Assembly: GCA_902760865.1 (NCBI GenBank)
Contig: CACWID010000002.1
Coordinates: 62,001 to 126,000 of the forward strand
DNA length: 64,000 nucleotides
DNA from: an uncultured Bacteroidales bacterium
GTDB lineage: Bacteria > Bacteroidota > Bacteroidia > Bacteroidales > Muribaculaceae
Direction of reading: 5' to 3'
Below, piece after piece: positions 16,284-25,575 of this stretch (within the stretch, counting starts at the first letter, position 1; every line of letters begins with the position of its first letter). The notes below the pieces were generated by a model. That model searched no databases. It saw only the letters and a program-made list of their open reading frames with translations, and was not told the origin of the DNA. The position numbers and the translations under genes were made by a program.

Positions 16284-18731
16284 ATGCAACAGATAGTTCA
16301 AGAAGATTTGGTCGCTAAAGCGGCGGCTCTAGAAAAGAAGAAAAAACGTGCACGCACTGGCGTCAAGTGGGACCGACTGTTCCTCGCCTGCGCCTACAAC
16401 TGGTACTGGTTCGTACTGTCCGTCATCATCTGCGGCAGTATCGCCTATCTCTACGGAAAGACACAGCCCCAGTTTTATGTTGCCAAGTCGTCCATCCTGA
16501 TCAGGTCCAAGGACAGTGCCCAAGGCACCCCGTCAATGACCTTCAGTGACCTGGGCCTCAGCACCGTGAACTATATCCCCAATGAGCCCCACAAGCTCAA
16601 ATCGTCACGTGTCATGGAAGTTGTTGTCAACTCTCTGGGCCTCAACGTGCAATACTACATGCACATGTTCCTCAGGGACGAGAACATCTACAAGAACACG
16701 CCCGTTACCGTCACTCCCCTCAAGGAGGTGACCACCGGCTTCTCGATCAACATGCTCATCAAGAGCGAAGACGAATACGAGTTCCAGGTCAACGGCGGAC
16801 AGTGGCAGAAGGCCCACTTCGGCAGCAAAGTCAACACCAAGTTCGGCCCTGTTGCAGTTACCAAGACGGACAAATTCTCGGATTACTATCTCGACAAAAA
16901 CATCATCATCAACATCAGCAATCCCAATTCGCTGGCTAGGTCGCTCGCCTCCTCGCTGATTGTGGACTTAGCTGATACTCACAGCGATGTGCTCAACCTC
17001 GCCATCCGCGGACAGAATCCGCAGATGTGTGCCGACATCCTCAACGCCCTCGTTGTAGCCTATAACCAGGAGGGCATCAATGACATGAACCAGGTGGCAC
17101 GAAGCACCGAGGCGTTTATCATCGAGCGCGTCAACGAGCTGTCCAAAGACCTGGGCGACGTCGATAACGAGGTAGCTATCCTGACGGCCAACTCGGCCAA
17201 CTCGCTCATGATCGGTAACTCGTCCAACGCCATGAAGCAGCTTGACGAGGCCGAGAACACCAACCTCGAGATCAACCTGGCATCCCAGATTCGCAACTTC
17301 ATTTCCAACATGGCCCCAGGCGAGCTCATCCCCGTCAACACGGGCATGAACAACTCTGGTATTGCCAGCCAAATTCAGCAATACAACACAGCCATCCAGG
17401 ATTATCAGAAGATTGCCGCATCGTCGAGCGACGAGAACCCCGTGATGAAGGAACTCTCGGCAGCGCTCTCCGCCCAGAAGAAGAACATCCTCGCCAGCCT
17501 TGACAACTACATCAGCACGCTGCGCACCAGGCAGAGTCAGGCAGTGAGACTGCAGGGCCAGGCTCAGTCCAACATGCTCGCCAACCCCTCGCACGAGAAG
17601 GCCATTACCCAGGTAACCCGCCAGCAGAAGATCAAGGAGGAACTCTACCTCTACCTGCTCAACAAGCGTGAGGAAAACGCGCTGCAGATGGCTATCACCG
17701 AGCCTAACGCCAAAGTCATGGAGCCCGCCATCCCCAACGGCGTGCCCGTGTCAGCACCTCTGGCTCGTATCGTCCTGACGGGTATGGTCATCGGACTGCT
17801 GATTCCCGCCATCATCCTCTACGGCGTATTCTGGTACTTCTCGCTCGACAAGGCCATCCATACACGAAGGGAAGTCGAGGAAGTGTGCGACATCCCCATC
17901 CTGGGCGAGTTGCCTGCCAAGAAGTCGAACGTCACAGGAGAGATTGTGGTGAACGAAACGTCCAACGACCGCATGAACGAGGCATTCCGAATCGTGCGTA
18001 ACAACCTGGACTTCGTCACCTCCCAGAACAATACCGACAACGACGCCACCGTCATCCAGTTCACCTCAACCATGTCTGGTGAAGGTAAGAGTTTCGTGGC
18101 CGTCAACCTTGCACTCTCCTACACCTACATCAACAAGAAGGTGATCGTAGTCGACCTTGACTTGCGTAAAGGTAAGTTCTCAGAGTACGTGGGCGTACAG
18201 GACGGTAAGGGTGCTTCGGCCTACCTCTCCGGCAAGGAGACCGACCTGAACAAGATTATTCACCGTGGACCGCTGCATGAGGGCTTCGACATCATCAGCG
18301 TTGGTGCCATCCCGCCCAACCCGACCGCCCTGCTTCTCAGCGACAACATGTCCAAGATGATCGAGGCGCTCAAGAAGGAATACGACTACATCATCCTTGA
18401 TACCGTGCCCTACAACCTGATTGCCGACGCCGCCGTCGTGAACAAGTATGCCGACCTCACCATCTACGTCATCCGTGACGGTAAGGTAGAGCAGCAGTAC
18501 ATGTACGAGCTCGAGCGCCTGGCCGAGGAGAACAAGATCAAGAACCTCACCATCCTCATCAACGACATCAAGGTGAGCAAGACCCGCTACAACTACTCCT
18601 ACGCCTACGGCTATGGTAAGGGTTACGGCTATGGTTACGGCTACGGCTATGGCTACGGCTACGGTGGTGACAGTGGTGGTTACTATGTGGATGATACTCC
18701 CAAGGACCGCGAGAAACCCATCAACGGATAA
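16284..18731 (+). CDS. Polysaccharide co-polymerase fused to BY-kinase (Wzc-like)
   Basis: An 815-residue inner-membrane protein. TM1 is near residues 38-58 and TM2 near 490-515, flanking a long periplasmic, coiled-coil-rich Wzz domain. The cytoplasmic kinase follows: Walker A SGEGKSFVAVN (about 597-607), Walker A' VIVVDLDLRKG (about 619-629) and Walker B YIILDTVPYN (about 702-711). The C-terminal tail (about 769-805) is a Tyr-Gly run ending in GGYYVDD and would be the autophosphorylation cluster. These proteins control capsule chain length and export by cycles of tyrosine phosphorylation. No cognate phosphatase or Wza exporter is in the window. The next gene, ugd, is a known BY-kinase substrate type. 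Confidence 0.92.
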   Translation: MQQIVQEDLVAKAAALEKKKKRARTGVKWDRLFLACAYNWYWFVLSVIICGSIAYLYGKTQPQFYVAKSSILIRSKDSAQGTPSMTFSDLGLSTVNYIPNEPHKLKSSRVMEVVVNSLGLNVQYYMHMFLRDENIYKNTPVTVTPLKEVTTGFSINMLIKSEDEYEFQVNGGQWQKAHFGSKVNTKFGPVAVTKTDKFSDYYLDKNIIINISNPNSLARSLASSLIVDLADTHSDVLNLAIRGQNPQMCADILNALVVAYNQEGINDMNQVARSTEAFIIERVNELSKDLGDVDNEVAILTANSANSLMIGNSSNAMKQLDEAENTNLEINLASQIRNFISNMAPGELIPVNTGMNNSGIASQIQQYNTAIQDYQKIAASSSDENPVMKELSAALSAQKKNILASLDNYISTLRTRQSQAVRLQGQAQSNMLANPSHEKAITQVTRQQKIKEELYLYLLNKREENALQMAITEPNAKVMEPAIPNGVPVSAPLARIVLTGMVIGLLIPAIILYGVFWYFSLDKAIHTRREVEEVCDIPILGELPAKKSNVTGEIVVNETSNDRMNEAFRIVRNNLDFVTSQNNTDNDATVIQFTSTMSGEGKSFVAVNLALSYTYINKKVIVVDLDLRKGKFSEYVGVQDGKGASAYLSGKETDLNKIIHRGPLHEGFDIISVGAIPPNPTALLLSDNMSKMIEALKKEYDYIILDTVPYNLIADAAVVNKYADLTIYVIRDGKVEQQYMYELERLAEENKIKNLTILINDIKVSKTRYNYSYAYGYGKGYGYGYGYGYGYGYGGDSGGYYVDDTPKDREKPING

Positions 18732-18744
18732 CAACACCTGATAA

Positions 18745-20067
18745 ATGAGAATCGCGGTCGTAGGAACCGGATACGTCGGACTAGTCACGGGCACCTGTTT
18801 CAGTGAAATGGGTGTCCATGTGACATGTATTGACGTGGATGAACAGAAGATTGACAACCTGAAGCACGGCATCATTCCCATCTATGAGCCGGGCCTCGAG
18901 ACCCTCGTCCACAAGAACACCAAGTCGGGCCGGCTGCACTTCACCACGCGGCTCGAGGACGTCATCAACGACATGGACATCGTCTTCAGCGCCGTGGGCA
19001 CCCCACCCGATGAAGACGGCAGCGCCGACCTCAAGTATGTGCTCGAGGTGGCACGCACCATCGGCCGGCACCTGAACAAGTACATCGTGGTGGTCACCAA
19101 GAGCACCGTGCCCGTCGGCACCGCCATGAAGGTCAAGCAGGCCATCAGCGAGGAGCTCGACAAACGCGGCGTGCACGTGGACTTTGATGTCGCCAGCAAT
19201 CCCGAATTTCTCAAGGAAGGCAACGCCGTCAAGGACTTCATGAGCCCTGACCGCGTGGTCGTCGGCGTGGAGAGCGAGCGTGCCCGCAAACTGATGGCAC
19301 GCCTCTACAAGCCCTTCATGATCGTGAGCGACAGGCTCATCTTTACCGACATCCCGTCGGCCGAGATGATCAAGTATGCCGCCAACTCGATGCTTGCCAC
19401 ACGCATCAGCTTCATGAACGACATCGCCAACCTGTGCGAGCTCGTCGGGGCTGATGTCAACATGGTGCGCAAGGGCATCGGCAGCGACACACGCATCGGC
19501 AAGAAATTCCTCTATGCTGGTTGCGGTTATGGCGGGTCCTGCTTTCCCAAGGACGTCAAGGCCCTCATCAAGACGGCCTCGGACAACGGCTACAACCTCA
19601 GGGTGCTACAGGCAGTCGAGGAGGTCAACAACGACCAGAAACTCGTCCTCTATCACAAGATCGTCAAATACTATGGCGGCGATGAGAGCCAGCTGCGCGG
19701 CAAGACCATTGCCATGTGGGGACTGGCCTTCAAGCCCGAGACCGACGACATGCGCGAGGCGCCGTCGCTAGTGCTCATCGACCTGCTGCTGCGTGCCGGA
19801 GCCACGGTCAAGGTCTATGACCCAGTAGCCATGGATGAGTGCAAGCGTCGCATCGGCATTGCGGTAACCTACAGCCATGACATGTATGACGCGGCCGACG
19901 GCGCTGACGCCCTGATGCTCGTCACCGAGTGGAAGGAGTTCCGCATTCCCAACACCGACACCCTCCTGAACAAGATGCGCGGCAGGCTCATCCTGGACGG
20001 TCGCAACATCCTCGACGCCGAGGAACTCAAGGCGGCTGGATTTGAGTACCACTGCATTGGCAAGTGA
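18745..20067 (+). CDS. ugd: UDP-glucose 6-dehydrogenase
   Basis: A 440-residue UDP-glucose/GDP-mannose dehydrogenase. MRIAVVGTGYVGLVTGTCFS is the N-terminal Rossmann loop. TKSTVPVGT and EFLKEGNAVKDFMSPDRVV are typical. The catalytic Cys is at about residue 266 in GYGGSCFPKDVKAL. GLAFKPETDDMREAPS lies in the C-terminal UDP domain. It oxidises UDP-glucose to UDP-glucuronate for the capsule. It starts 13 bp after the Wzc-like gene, so the two are one operon, and tyrosine phosphorylation by the kinase is plausible. It ends before a strong bidirectional terminator. Confidence 0.94.
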   Translation: MRIAVVGTGYVGLVTGTCFSEMGVHVTCIDVDEQKIDNLKHGIIPIYEPGLETLVHKNTKSGRLHFTTRLEDVINDMDIVFSAVGTPPDEDGSADLKYVLEVARTIGRHLNKYIVVVTKSTVPVGTAMKVKQAISEELDKRGVHVDFDVASNPEFLKEGNAVKDFMSPDRVVVGVESERARKLMARLYKPFMIVSDRLIFTDIPSAEMIKYAANSMLATRISFMNDIANLCELVGADVNMVRKGIGSDTRIGKKFLYAGCGYGGSCFPKDVKALIKTASDNGYNLRVLQAVEEVNNDQKLVLYHKIVKYYGGDESQLRGKTIAMWGLAFKPETDDMREAPSLVLIDLLLRAGATVKVYDPVAMDECKRRIGIAVTYSHDMYDAADGADALMLVTEWKEFRIPNTDTLLNKMRGRLILDGRNILDAEELKAAGFEYHCIGK

Positions 20068-20104
20068 AGCTGACAACGCAACGCGCCACACTTTATAAAC
20101 GATA

Positions 20105-20143
20105 AAAATGGCCACACGGTTGAGTCAACCGTGTGGCCATTTT
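20105..20143. terminator. Bidirectional terminator between convergent genes
   Basis: A perfect 19-bp inverted repeat, AAAATGGCCACACGGTTGA and its complement around a single G, with A and T flanks. It serves both ugd and the convergent nuclease gene. Confidence 0.92.
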
Positions 20144-20161
20144 CTTATTGCAGTCTCGACG

Positions 20162-22774
20162 TTACTTCACGACAACCTTGCGGGAAGTTTTGCCATCGGC
20201 AACGACATATATGCCGGCGGGCAGCGGAATAATGGTGGTGCCGCGTGAGGTGATCATCGCACAGCAGTTGCCGTCCATGTCATAGACCTCGAGCATCTCG
20301 CCTGTCGCGTTGTCGCAGCAGATGCCGTCCGTGGCGGGATAGGCGTCCCAACTGGGTGCGGCCAAGTGGTTGGACGACGTGAGCAGCATGTTGATGAGCG
20401 AGGTCACGTCGCCAATAGTGATGTGCGTGTCCTCGTTGACATCAGCAGCGGCGCTGTCGAAGGGGTTGGCCGATCCAGACAAGAGGAAGTTGACCAGCAC
20501 GGTCACGTCCGAGATGTTGATCTTACCGTCCATGTTCACGTCACCGCGCTGCGACGGGCGGGGATTGACAGAGCCCTGCACTTCGGCATAGGCATTGACC
20601 AGTGACGTGGATGCCGTGAGCATGCCATCGAAGTCGCCAACGGTGCCGGTATCGGCCAGACGGATGTAGAATGTCTCGCCAGTGGGATCCAAGGTCAATG
20701 TCTGTGCCCAAGTGGTGCGGTTCAGGCTGATTTCAAAATTGCCGGTGACCGAGAGGGTGATGTCCTCGCTGTTGTCATCAGCGCTGACAGTGGCGCTCAC
20801 AACGGAGGATTCACCGTCCTGTTCTGCCTCCAGCGCCGCAACAGCCGTGATGGAAAGGACGGGCATCGGGGTCTTGGAAGCCGTCAGGTTGACGGTTACG
20901 CTGGCCTCGGTGCTGCCGATGGTCAACGTGCCGGTGGCATTGCCGGCAGTTGTCGAGCTATAGGTCACGGTCACGCTGGTGCCCGCATTGGCACTGGCTG
21001 CGCTGATGGTCGAAGGCGACACGCTGAAGCCGGTACCCGTCACGCTGACGTTCAGTGCCTTGGTCAGGTCGCTGCCCTTGACGGTGATGGTCTTGCTCAC
21101 CTGATTGCCGTCGGCGGCAATGTTGCCCACGTTGACGGTCAAGCCATTGACAGGAGCCGTAATTTGGGGATTGGTGACAGGAGTGCTGTTGCCAGTGATG
21201 GCGATATCATCGATGTTTAAACGAGACCCTGCGGTCTGCTGGAACTTGAAGCGTACGTTGCCAGTCACATTCAGGTCATAACTATACTGTTTCCAGGTCC
21301 CACTGAGTGTGCAAGTGGCAATATCAGTCCATGTGCTGCCACCATTGGTACTATATTGGATTTTGATGGTGGGATTAGCATCACTGCCATATTTTGCTGC
21401 ATAGAACGTAAGCTTGCTGGCTCCGTCAGTAACATCCTGAGACATCTGGATATAGGAATCAGCATTCTTGCCAAAGCAGCAGCCAAGTGAGCCGTTCCAG
21501 TGGTCATTCTCACGTGCATAGAGTCCGGCATTGCTGAAGTACCACTTGAATGCGGCACCTTGTACTTCCTGAGTCCAATAGCCACCCGAGCTGCATCCTT
21601 CCCAAGTCTCAACGACCTCATCACCGGGAGTAGGGCCAACACCGCTATTGTAACTAGCCGTCAGGTTGACTGTCGCGCTCACCTCACTGCTGCTGATGGT
21701 CAGGGTGCCGGTTGCGCTGCTGGCAGTGCCGTTATAGGTCACCGTCACGTTGGTGCCGTTGTTGGCTGCGGATGCCGTGAGACTCGATGGCGAGACAGTG
21801 AAGCCCGTACCGCTCACGCTGATGGTCAGCGTCTGAGTCAGGTTGCTGCCCTTGACGGAAATCGTCTTGCTCACGCCGTTGCCGGTGTTGGTGCCCACGT
21901 TGACCGTCGAACCATTGGCGGGAGACGTCAGCGTCGGGGTTGTCGAGGATCCGCCCGAAGGCCAAGTCTGGCCCTTCTTGTTACCCCAGATGTACTCGAC
22001 AAGCTCGGGATAATCGACAAAGGGGTTGCGGTTACGCTGGATGCCATAGACCTTATCGTTGCGGGTGGTCTCGAGCGTGCTCACGGGGTCATTGCGGTGC
22101 CACTCCAGCAGCTGGTTGATGGCCCAGTTGGTCAAGCACAGATAGGAACTGCTGGTGAACACGACGCTGCCCGTACCGCTGGTATAGCTGCTGATGCGGG
22201 TCATGTAGCGCGTGGCAAAGTAGAAATAGACGCGTGCAAAGTCGCCCTTGTACTCGTCGGCGACCTCAAAGACGGTGCCGTTGTAGCCCGTGAAGGTGCA
22301 CGTTCCCAACTTGCCCGTGCCACGGGGCGAACCGTTGCTGCAGTTGCCGAAGGGGTGGTTGCCACGTTCAGCGTTCACCCAGCCGTCGACAGGGAACAGG
22401 TGGTGCAGGTCGGTATAGGCAGTGTCACTCTCCAAGCCGCCCCACCAGCTGTTGGGGATAGAATGCTCACGGTTGTAGCAGTCGCCCACGCTATTGTATG
22501 TGCCACAGAAGTCCGTGCCATAGGTGAACTGTGAGTCTGAGTAGCGGTCGATAATGATACTGCCGTTGCAGTCGGTGGTCTTGAAGTCGGTCTTCAACTG
22601 GTCATAGGACCGCTTGGTGTGCCCCTTGATGATATTGTGCAGGGCCGTCATGAGCGCCTGGTCGCTCTTGTTCTTGGCATTGTTGTAGTAAGTGGACGGA
22701 GCCGCCGCAGTTGCTGTGAGACACGTGCCCAGGGTGAACAGTGCCAGCAACATGTAATGAAGCATCTTTTTCAT
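20162..22774 (-). CDS. Secreted endonuclease I with repeat domains, dockerin-like module and sorting tail
   Basis: An 870-residue exported protein. Residues 1-23 are a signal peptide. An endonuclease I (EndA/NucM-type) domain spans about 30-270; NREHSIPNSWWGG and DLHHLFPVDGWVNAERGNHPFG carry its His/Asn active-site region. Two related beta-sandwich repeats (about 285-380 and 540-635, both TLTI/VNLTAS-rich) flank a lectin-like domain (about 385-530, WTQEVQGAAFKW). A further immunoglobulin-like domain follows to about 735. Next is a dockerin-like pair, GDVNMDGKINISDV and VNEDTHITIGDV. The last 70 residues end PAGIYVVADGKTSRKVVVK, like a type IX secretion sorting domain. It probably degrades extracellular DNA at or outside the cell surface. 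Confidence 0.88.
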   Translation of the reverse strand: MKKMLHYMLLALFTLGTCLTATAAAPSTYYNNAKNKSDQALMTALHNIIKGHTKRSYDQLKTDFKTTDCNGSIIIDRYSDSQFTYGTDFCGTYNSVGDCYNREHSIPNSWWGGLESDTAYTDLHHLFPVDGWVNAERGNHPFGNCSNGSPRGTGKLGTCTFTGYNGTVFEVADEYKGDFARVYFYFATRYMTRISSYTSGTGSVVFTSSSYLCLTNWAINQLLEWHRNDPVSTLETTRNDKVYGIQRNRNPFVDYPELVEYIWGNKKGQTWPSGGSSTTPTLTSPANGSTVNVGTNTGNGVSKTISVKGSNLTQTLTISVSGTGFTVSPSSLTASAANNGTNVTVTYNGTASSATGTLTISSSEVSATVNLTASYNSGVGPTPGDEVVETWEGCSSGGYWTQEVQGAAFKWYFSNAGLYARENDHWNGSLGCCFGKNADSYIQMSQDVTDGASKLTFYAAKYGSDANPTIKIQYSTNGGSTWTDIATCTLSGTWKQYSYDLNVTGNVRFKFQQTAGSRLNIDDIAITGNSTPVTNPQITAPVNGLTVNVGNIAADGNQVSKTITVKGSDLTKALNVSVTGTGFSVSPSTISAASANAGTSVTVTYSSTTAGNATGTLTIGSTEASVTVNLTASKTPMPVLSITAVAALEAEQDGESSVVSATVSADDNSEDITLSVTGNFEISLNRTTWAQTLTLDPTGETFYIRLADTGTVGDFDGMLTASTSLVNAYAEVQGSVNPRPSQRGDVNMDGKINISDVTVLVNFLLSGSANPFDSAAADVNEDTHITIGDVTSLINMLLTSSNHLAAPSWDAYPATDGICCDNATGEMLEVYDMDGNCCAMITSRGTTIIPLPAGIYVVADGKTSRKVVVK

Positions 22775-22818
22775 CGTCTGTAATTGAGTTTATATTAATG
22801 TATTATTGATTATGGGTG

Positions 22819-22826
22819 CAAAGGTA
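22819..22826 (-). promoter_or_regulatory. -7 element for the nuclease gene
   Basis: Plus-strand CAAAGGTA reads TACCTTTG on the minus strand, a match to TAnnTTTG, 45 bp before the nuclease start codon. Confidence 0.55.
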
Positions 22827-22954
22827 CAAAGGAATTAGGAATCTGAAATCAGAAAAACGGAAATTTAGGCAGATCGGGCGATTTGAGGGGCGAAAAACGC
22901 ACGGCTGGTGGCTTTTCAGCAACCGAGCATGGCGAGCGGTTCAAAATAATGTTA

Positions 22955-22962
22955 TATATTTG
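22955..22962 (+). promoter_or_regulatory. -7 element for the radical SAM gene
   Basis: TATATTTG matches the -7 consensus and lies 39 bp before the ATG at 23002. This supports that start over a longer in-frame start at 22816, which is upstream of the promoter. Confidence 0.6.
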
Positions 22963-23001
22963 CAGATGATTTGGGCAACAAGCCCCCGAAGTGAAATAGA
23001 C

Positions 23002-24375
23002 ATGGAACAGCAAGCAAACACCACGGTGCCCATGGCGCCAACGACCACAACCGACAATACAGTAACAATCGCCATCCTCGCCACGGGAGGCCGCATTCAC
23101 GTCAAGGACATCATCGACCTGGCCGGCAGCATGCCGCGCGACGGCAAAGTCGCCTTCGTCATCATCGGCCAGACATCCGACAGCGATATGGAAAAGCTGC
23201 GCGGAGAACTCGGTGACGTCAAGCGCGCCGATGACATCAGCCAGGCCATCGGACAATGCCCGACGCGCTGGATGATGTTCAGCGACAGCACGTCACGCCT
23301 TCAGGCAGGCGCCATCGAGTGCCTGGTCGGCAAGGCAGACGAGCAGCAGGCAGGCGTGGTCGTCTCGGGCCTGGACAAACCCGACGAGGGCATCTTCACC
23401 CTACAGGGCAAGCTGTTCGCCACCAGCGCTTTACATAGTGTCAAGGTCAGCGAGGATGACATCTGTAGCGACGGCTACATCACCCTGCAGCACGTGATGA
23501 TGAAGGCGGGCAAGGTTGCCGGCATCGGTGAGAACCTCATGGCCAAGATCGACCTGACCAAGATGAAACAACAGGTCACCCCTGCCCACCGCGAACTGCT
23601 CTACCGCATGACCACACTCTACTGCGAGATACAGCTGTGTGACCGCTGCAACCTCGACTGCGCTTACTGTTCCCACCTGTCACCCGTCTCCAAGCCAGTG
23701 ACCATTTCGCTCGAGACCTTGGAAGCCGAGTGCCGCCGCCTGGCACGCATCGGCATGGACGAGGTGAACCTCATGGGCGGTGAGCCCCTGCTGCACCCCC
23801 AGGTCATCGAGGCCATCAGGCTCACGCGCAGCATCTTGCCCAATATCAAGCTCATCATCTCTACCAACGGCCTGCTGTTGCCCCGCATGTCTCGCGAGTT
23901 CTGGCAGGCATGCCGCGAGTGCAAGGTCGTGATCCGCATCACCCCCTACCCCCGCGCCGAGAAGGGCACCTGGAACTACTTCAAGTACATCTGGCTCCTC
24001 AAGAAGAACCGCGTCAGCATGGAGTCCACGGGCTGGCGTTTCGGCTTCCGCCACCAGCTGCTGAGCGAGAAGGCCGAGTATGACGCCATCGGCAACTACC
24101 TGCGCTGCCAGCTGCATTGTACCCAGGTGCGCGACGCGACGATGTGGCCCTGCGCCTACGTGGCCTATTCCTTCAACCTGAACAATAAGTTCGGCACCAA
24201 CTTCAAGGCCTCTCCGGCCGACCGCCTGCCGCTGACCGAGGACACCACCGCCACCGACCTGCGCCTGTGGCTGCTGAGGACCAAGCCCTTCTGCGCCCAC
24301 TGCGGCATCAAGGACGCCAAGCACGTCAACTGGCGCCGCACCCAGTACACCCGCGACGAATGGCTCAAGGAGTAA
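23002..24375 (+). CDS. Radical SAM protein with an unusual N-terminal domain
   Basis: A 457-residue protein from the ATG at 23002. The [4Fe-4S]/SAM motif CNLDCAYC has Cys at about 216, 220 and 223. NLMGGEPLLHPQ (about 255-266) is the GGEP motif. C-terminal cysteines (CQLHC, MWPCAY, FCAHCG) suggest an auxiliary cluster as in SPASM-type enzymes. Residues 1-210 precede the radical SAM core and look like an alpha/beta domain (VTIAILATGG, VAFVIIGQ, WMMFSDSTSRLQAG) with a glycosyltransferase-A flavour but no clear DXD. The substrate is unknown. It stands alone behind its own promoter, between the nuclease and the toxin-like module. Confidence 0.8.
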   Translation: MEQQANTTVPMAPTTTTDNTVTIAILATGGRIHVKDIIDLAGSMPRDGKVAFVIIGQTSDSDMEKLRGELGDVKRADDISQAIGQCPTRWMMFSDSTSRLQAGAIECLVGKADEQQAGVVVSGLDKPDEGIFTLQGKLFATSALHSVKVSEDDICSDGYITLQHVMMKAGKVAGIGENLMAKIDLTKMKQQVTPAHRELLYRMTTLYCEIQLCDRCNLDCAYCSHLSPVSKPVTISLETLEAECRRLARIGMDEVNLMGGEPLLHPQVIEAIRLTRSILPNIKLIISTNGLLLPRMSREFWQACRECKVVIRITPYPRAEKGTWNYFKYIWLLKKNRVSMESTGWRFGFRHQLLSEKAEYDAIGNYLRCQLHCTQVRDATMWPCAYVAYSFNLNNKFGTNFKASPADRLPLTEDTTATDLRLWLLRTKPFCAHCGIKDAKHVNWRRTQYTRDEWLKE

Positions 24376-24383
24376 TCCCCCTC

Positions 24384-24407
24384 ACGCTAAGGCGCTAAGC
24401 CGCTAAG
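24384..24407. repeat. NCGCTAAG octamer array (3 units)
   Basis: ACGCTAAG-GCGCTAAG-CCGCTAAG, 9 bp after the radical SAM stop codon. Other copies lie at 35624, 42203, 42285, 51775, 51952, 55115 and 55144. Confidence 0.85.
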
Positions 24408-24600
24408 AGATGATGTTGGCATCGGCAAATCCGACGTCTTGATTCATATCAGCTAAGACTGTCTTTTTCATTCCACGGGAGCTATCAGTCGAGATGGTTC
24501 TTTTTGAGCAGATAAAGCGAAGCGATGCCTTCAACTGGTACTGTTCCAATGATGCACCGCTCCCACTCCACAGCTTCAGCCCACAATGTCCTAATTGTTA

Positions 24601-25287
24601 TCAGGAACCTTCCGTATTTTGCTTGCCTCTATCCTCAGAAGATTTGCCCTTGCCGCGATTCCATAACGCCCTCGCCGCCAATATCCCGGCAACGGGCCAC
24701 AAAGCGGGCGCCACGGCCCCAGCAGCTAAGGCAGCTGGAGAAAAAGATAATATAGCCCCACCCCCAGCAGCTATCATAGCTGCTTTTTCAATTATTCCCG
24801 AGGTTCTTGCAGTAGTCATCTTACTGATGGTTGTCTCTGCCTCCCTATCCGTAATCTTGTCGATTGAGCGCGTCGTCAGATAATACTCAATCAAGTCTTT
24901 CATGTAGTTATAGGTCGATTCCGGGTCAACAAGGCCAGAATCAAACACCTCTTCTAATTGACTATTATCCAGTTCTTGGAAAAAACGCAATTGGGTCTCA
25001 CCGGTCAAGGCGATAATATCTTCTCGGGTCAAATTCATGGCCTTATTTACTCCCTTGGCCTTGAGAGCCCTTGCTATGCTTTTTGCCAAGTCATTGCGCC
25101 GCTTATACACCATCAAATCTATCTTCAGTATATCAAACAACTCGTTCAACGACTTAGTTGACAAGGATGCCTCTCCCTTTAGGAAAAGTCCTAACTGGCT
25201 GGGGCTAGTTTCTATATGCCTGGCGACCTCGGCCTGAGATTTGCCCAAGGCCTTGATGCGGTCACTGATTACTTCAGAAATGTTCAT
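24601..25287 (-). CDS. HTH (XRE-like) regulator with hydrophobic C-terminus
   Basis: A 228-residue protein starting MNISEVISDRIKALGKSQAE. A -7 promoter element at 25326-25333 lies inside the longer in-frame extension, so I use the ATG at 25285-25287. Residues about 3-60 form an XRE/Cro-type HTH (GKSQAEVARHIETSPSQLGL, then SLNELFDILKI). The middle (about 65-155) is helical. Residues about 163-205 are a Gly/Ala-rich hydrophobic stretch (AAMIAAGGGAILSFSPAALA, then APALWPVAGILAARAL), then a charged tail. It probably represses the divergent toxin operon. A membrane-attached HTH regulator is unusual for toxin-antitoxin systems. Confidence 0.65.
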   Translation of the reverse strand: MNISEVISDRIKALGKSQAEVARHIETSPSQLGLFLKGEASLSTKSLNELFDILKIDLMVYKRRNDLAKSIARALKAKGVNKAMNLTREDIIALTGETQLRFFQELDNSQLEEVFDSGLVDPESTYNYMKDLIEYYLTTRSIDKITDREAETTISKMTTARTSGIIEKAAMIAAGGGAILSFSPAALAAGAVAPALWPVAGILAARALWNRGKGKSSEDRGKQNTEGS

Positions 25288-25325
25288 ATCGTCGTAAATA
25301 TTATTAAATGTCTCATATTTTTCTG

Positions 25326-25333
25326 CAAAGATA
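25326..25333 (-). promoter_or_regulatory. -7 element for the HTH regulator
   Basis: Plus-strand CAAAGATA reads TATCTTTG on the minus strand. A start site near 25319 leaves a short leader to the ATG at 25287. Confidence 0.5.
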
Positions 25334-25483
25334 ATACCACATATTGAATTAAGCTCCATTTCCCATGTTAAATAAACAAAATAACGCTATTCTATAATAT
25401 CACCAATTAATCTATATTTCTTAACTGATTTTCGCTATTCTTTGGTAAAGGAATGTTAAATATATTGTATTAGAGTATATTTG

Positions 25484-25515
25484 TTTGGTCACTTCGAAAA
25501 CGTACTGTAATTTTG
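25484..25515 (+). promoter_or_regulatory. Consensus promoter of the toxin/small-peptide operon
   Basis: TTTG (25484-25487), 20 bp, TAATTTTG (25508-25515): a full consensus match 60 bp before the toxin-like gene. A second -7-like TATATTTG lies at 25476-25483. With the divergent promoter at 25326, the intervening 150 bp is the likely operator region. Confidence 0.7.
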
Positions 25516-25575
25516 CAGCGATTTCAGAAACGAGCCTGCACGTTGCAGTCCGTAAACCCTGAATCAGAAACCTGA

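Noticed and set aside
22816-23001. Longer N-terminus for the radical SAM protein
   Set aside because: The extension would start upstream of the -7 promoter element at 22955-22962 and adds a Lys/Arg/Trp-rich segment without family support.
24494-24883. Rightward 129-codon frame
   Set aside because: It lies mostly antisense to the HTH gene, has no recognisable domain and lacks a promoter or conserved motif.
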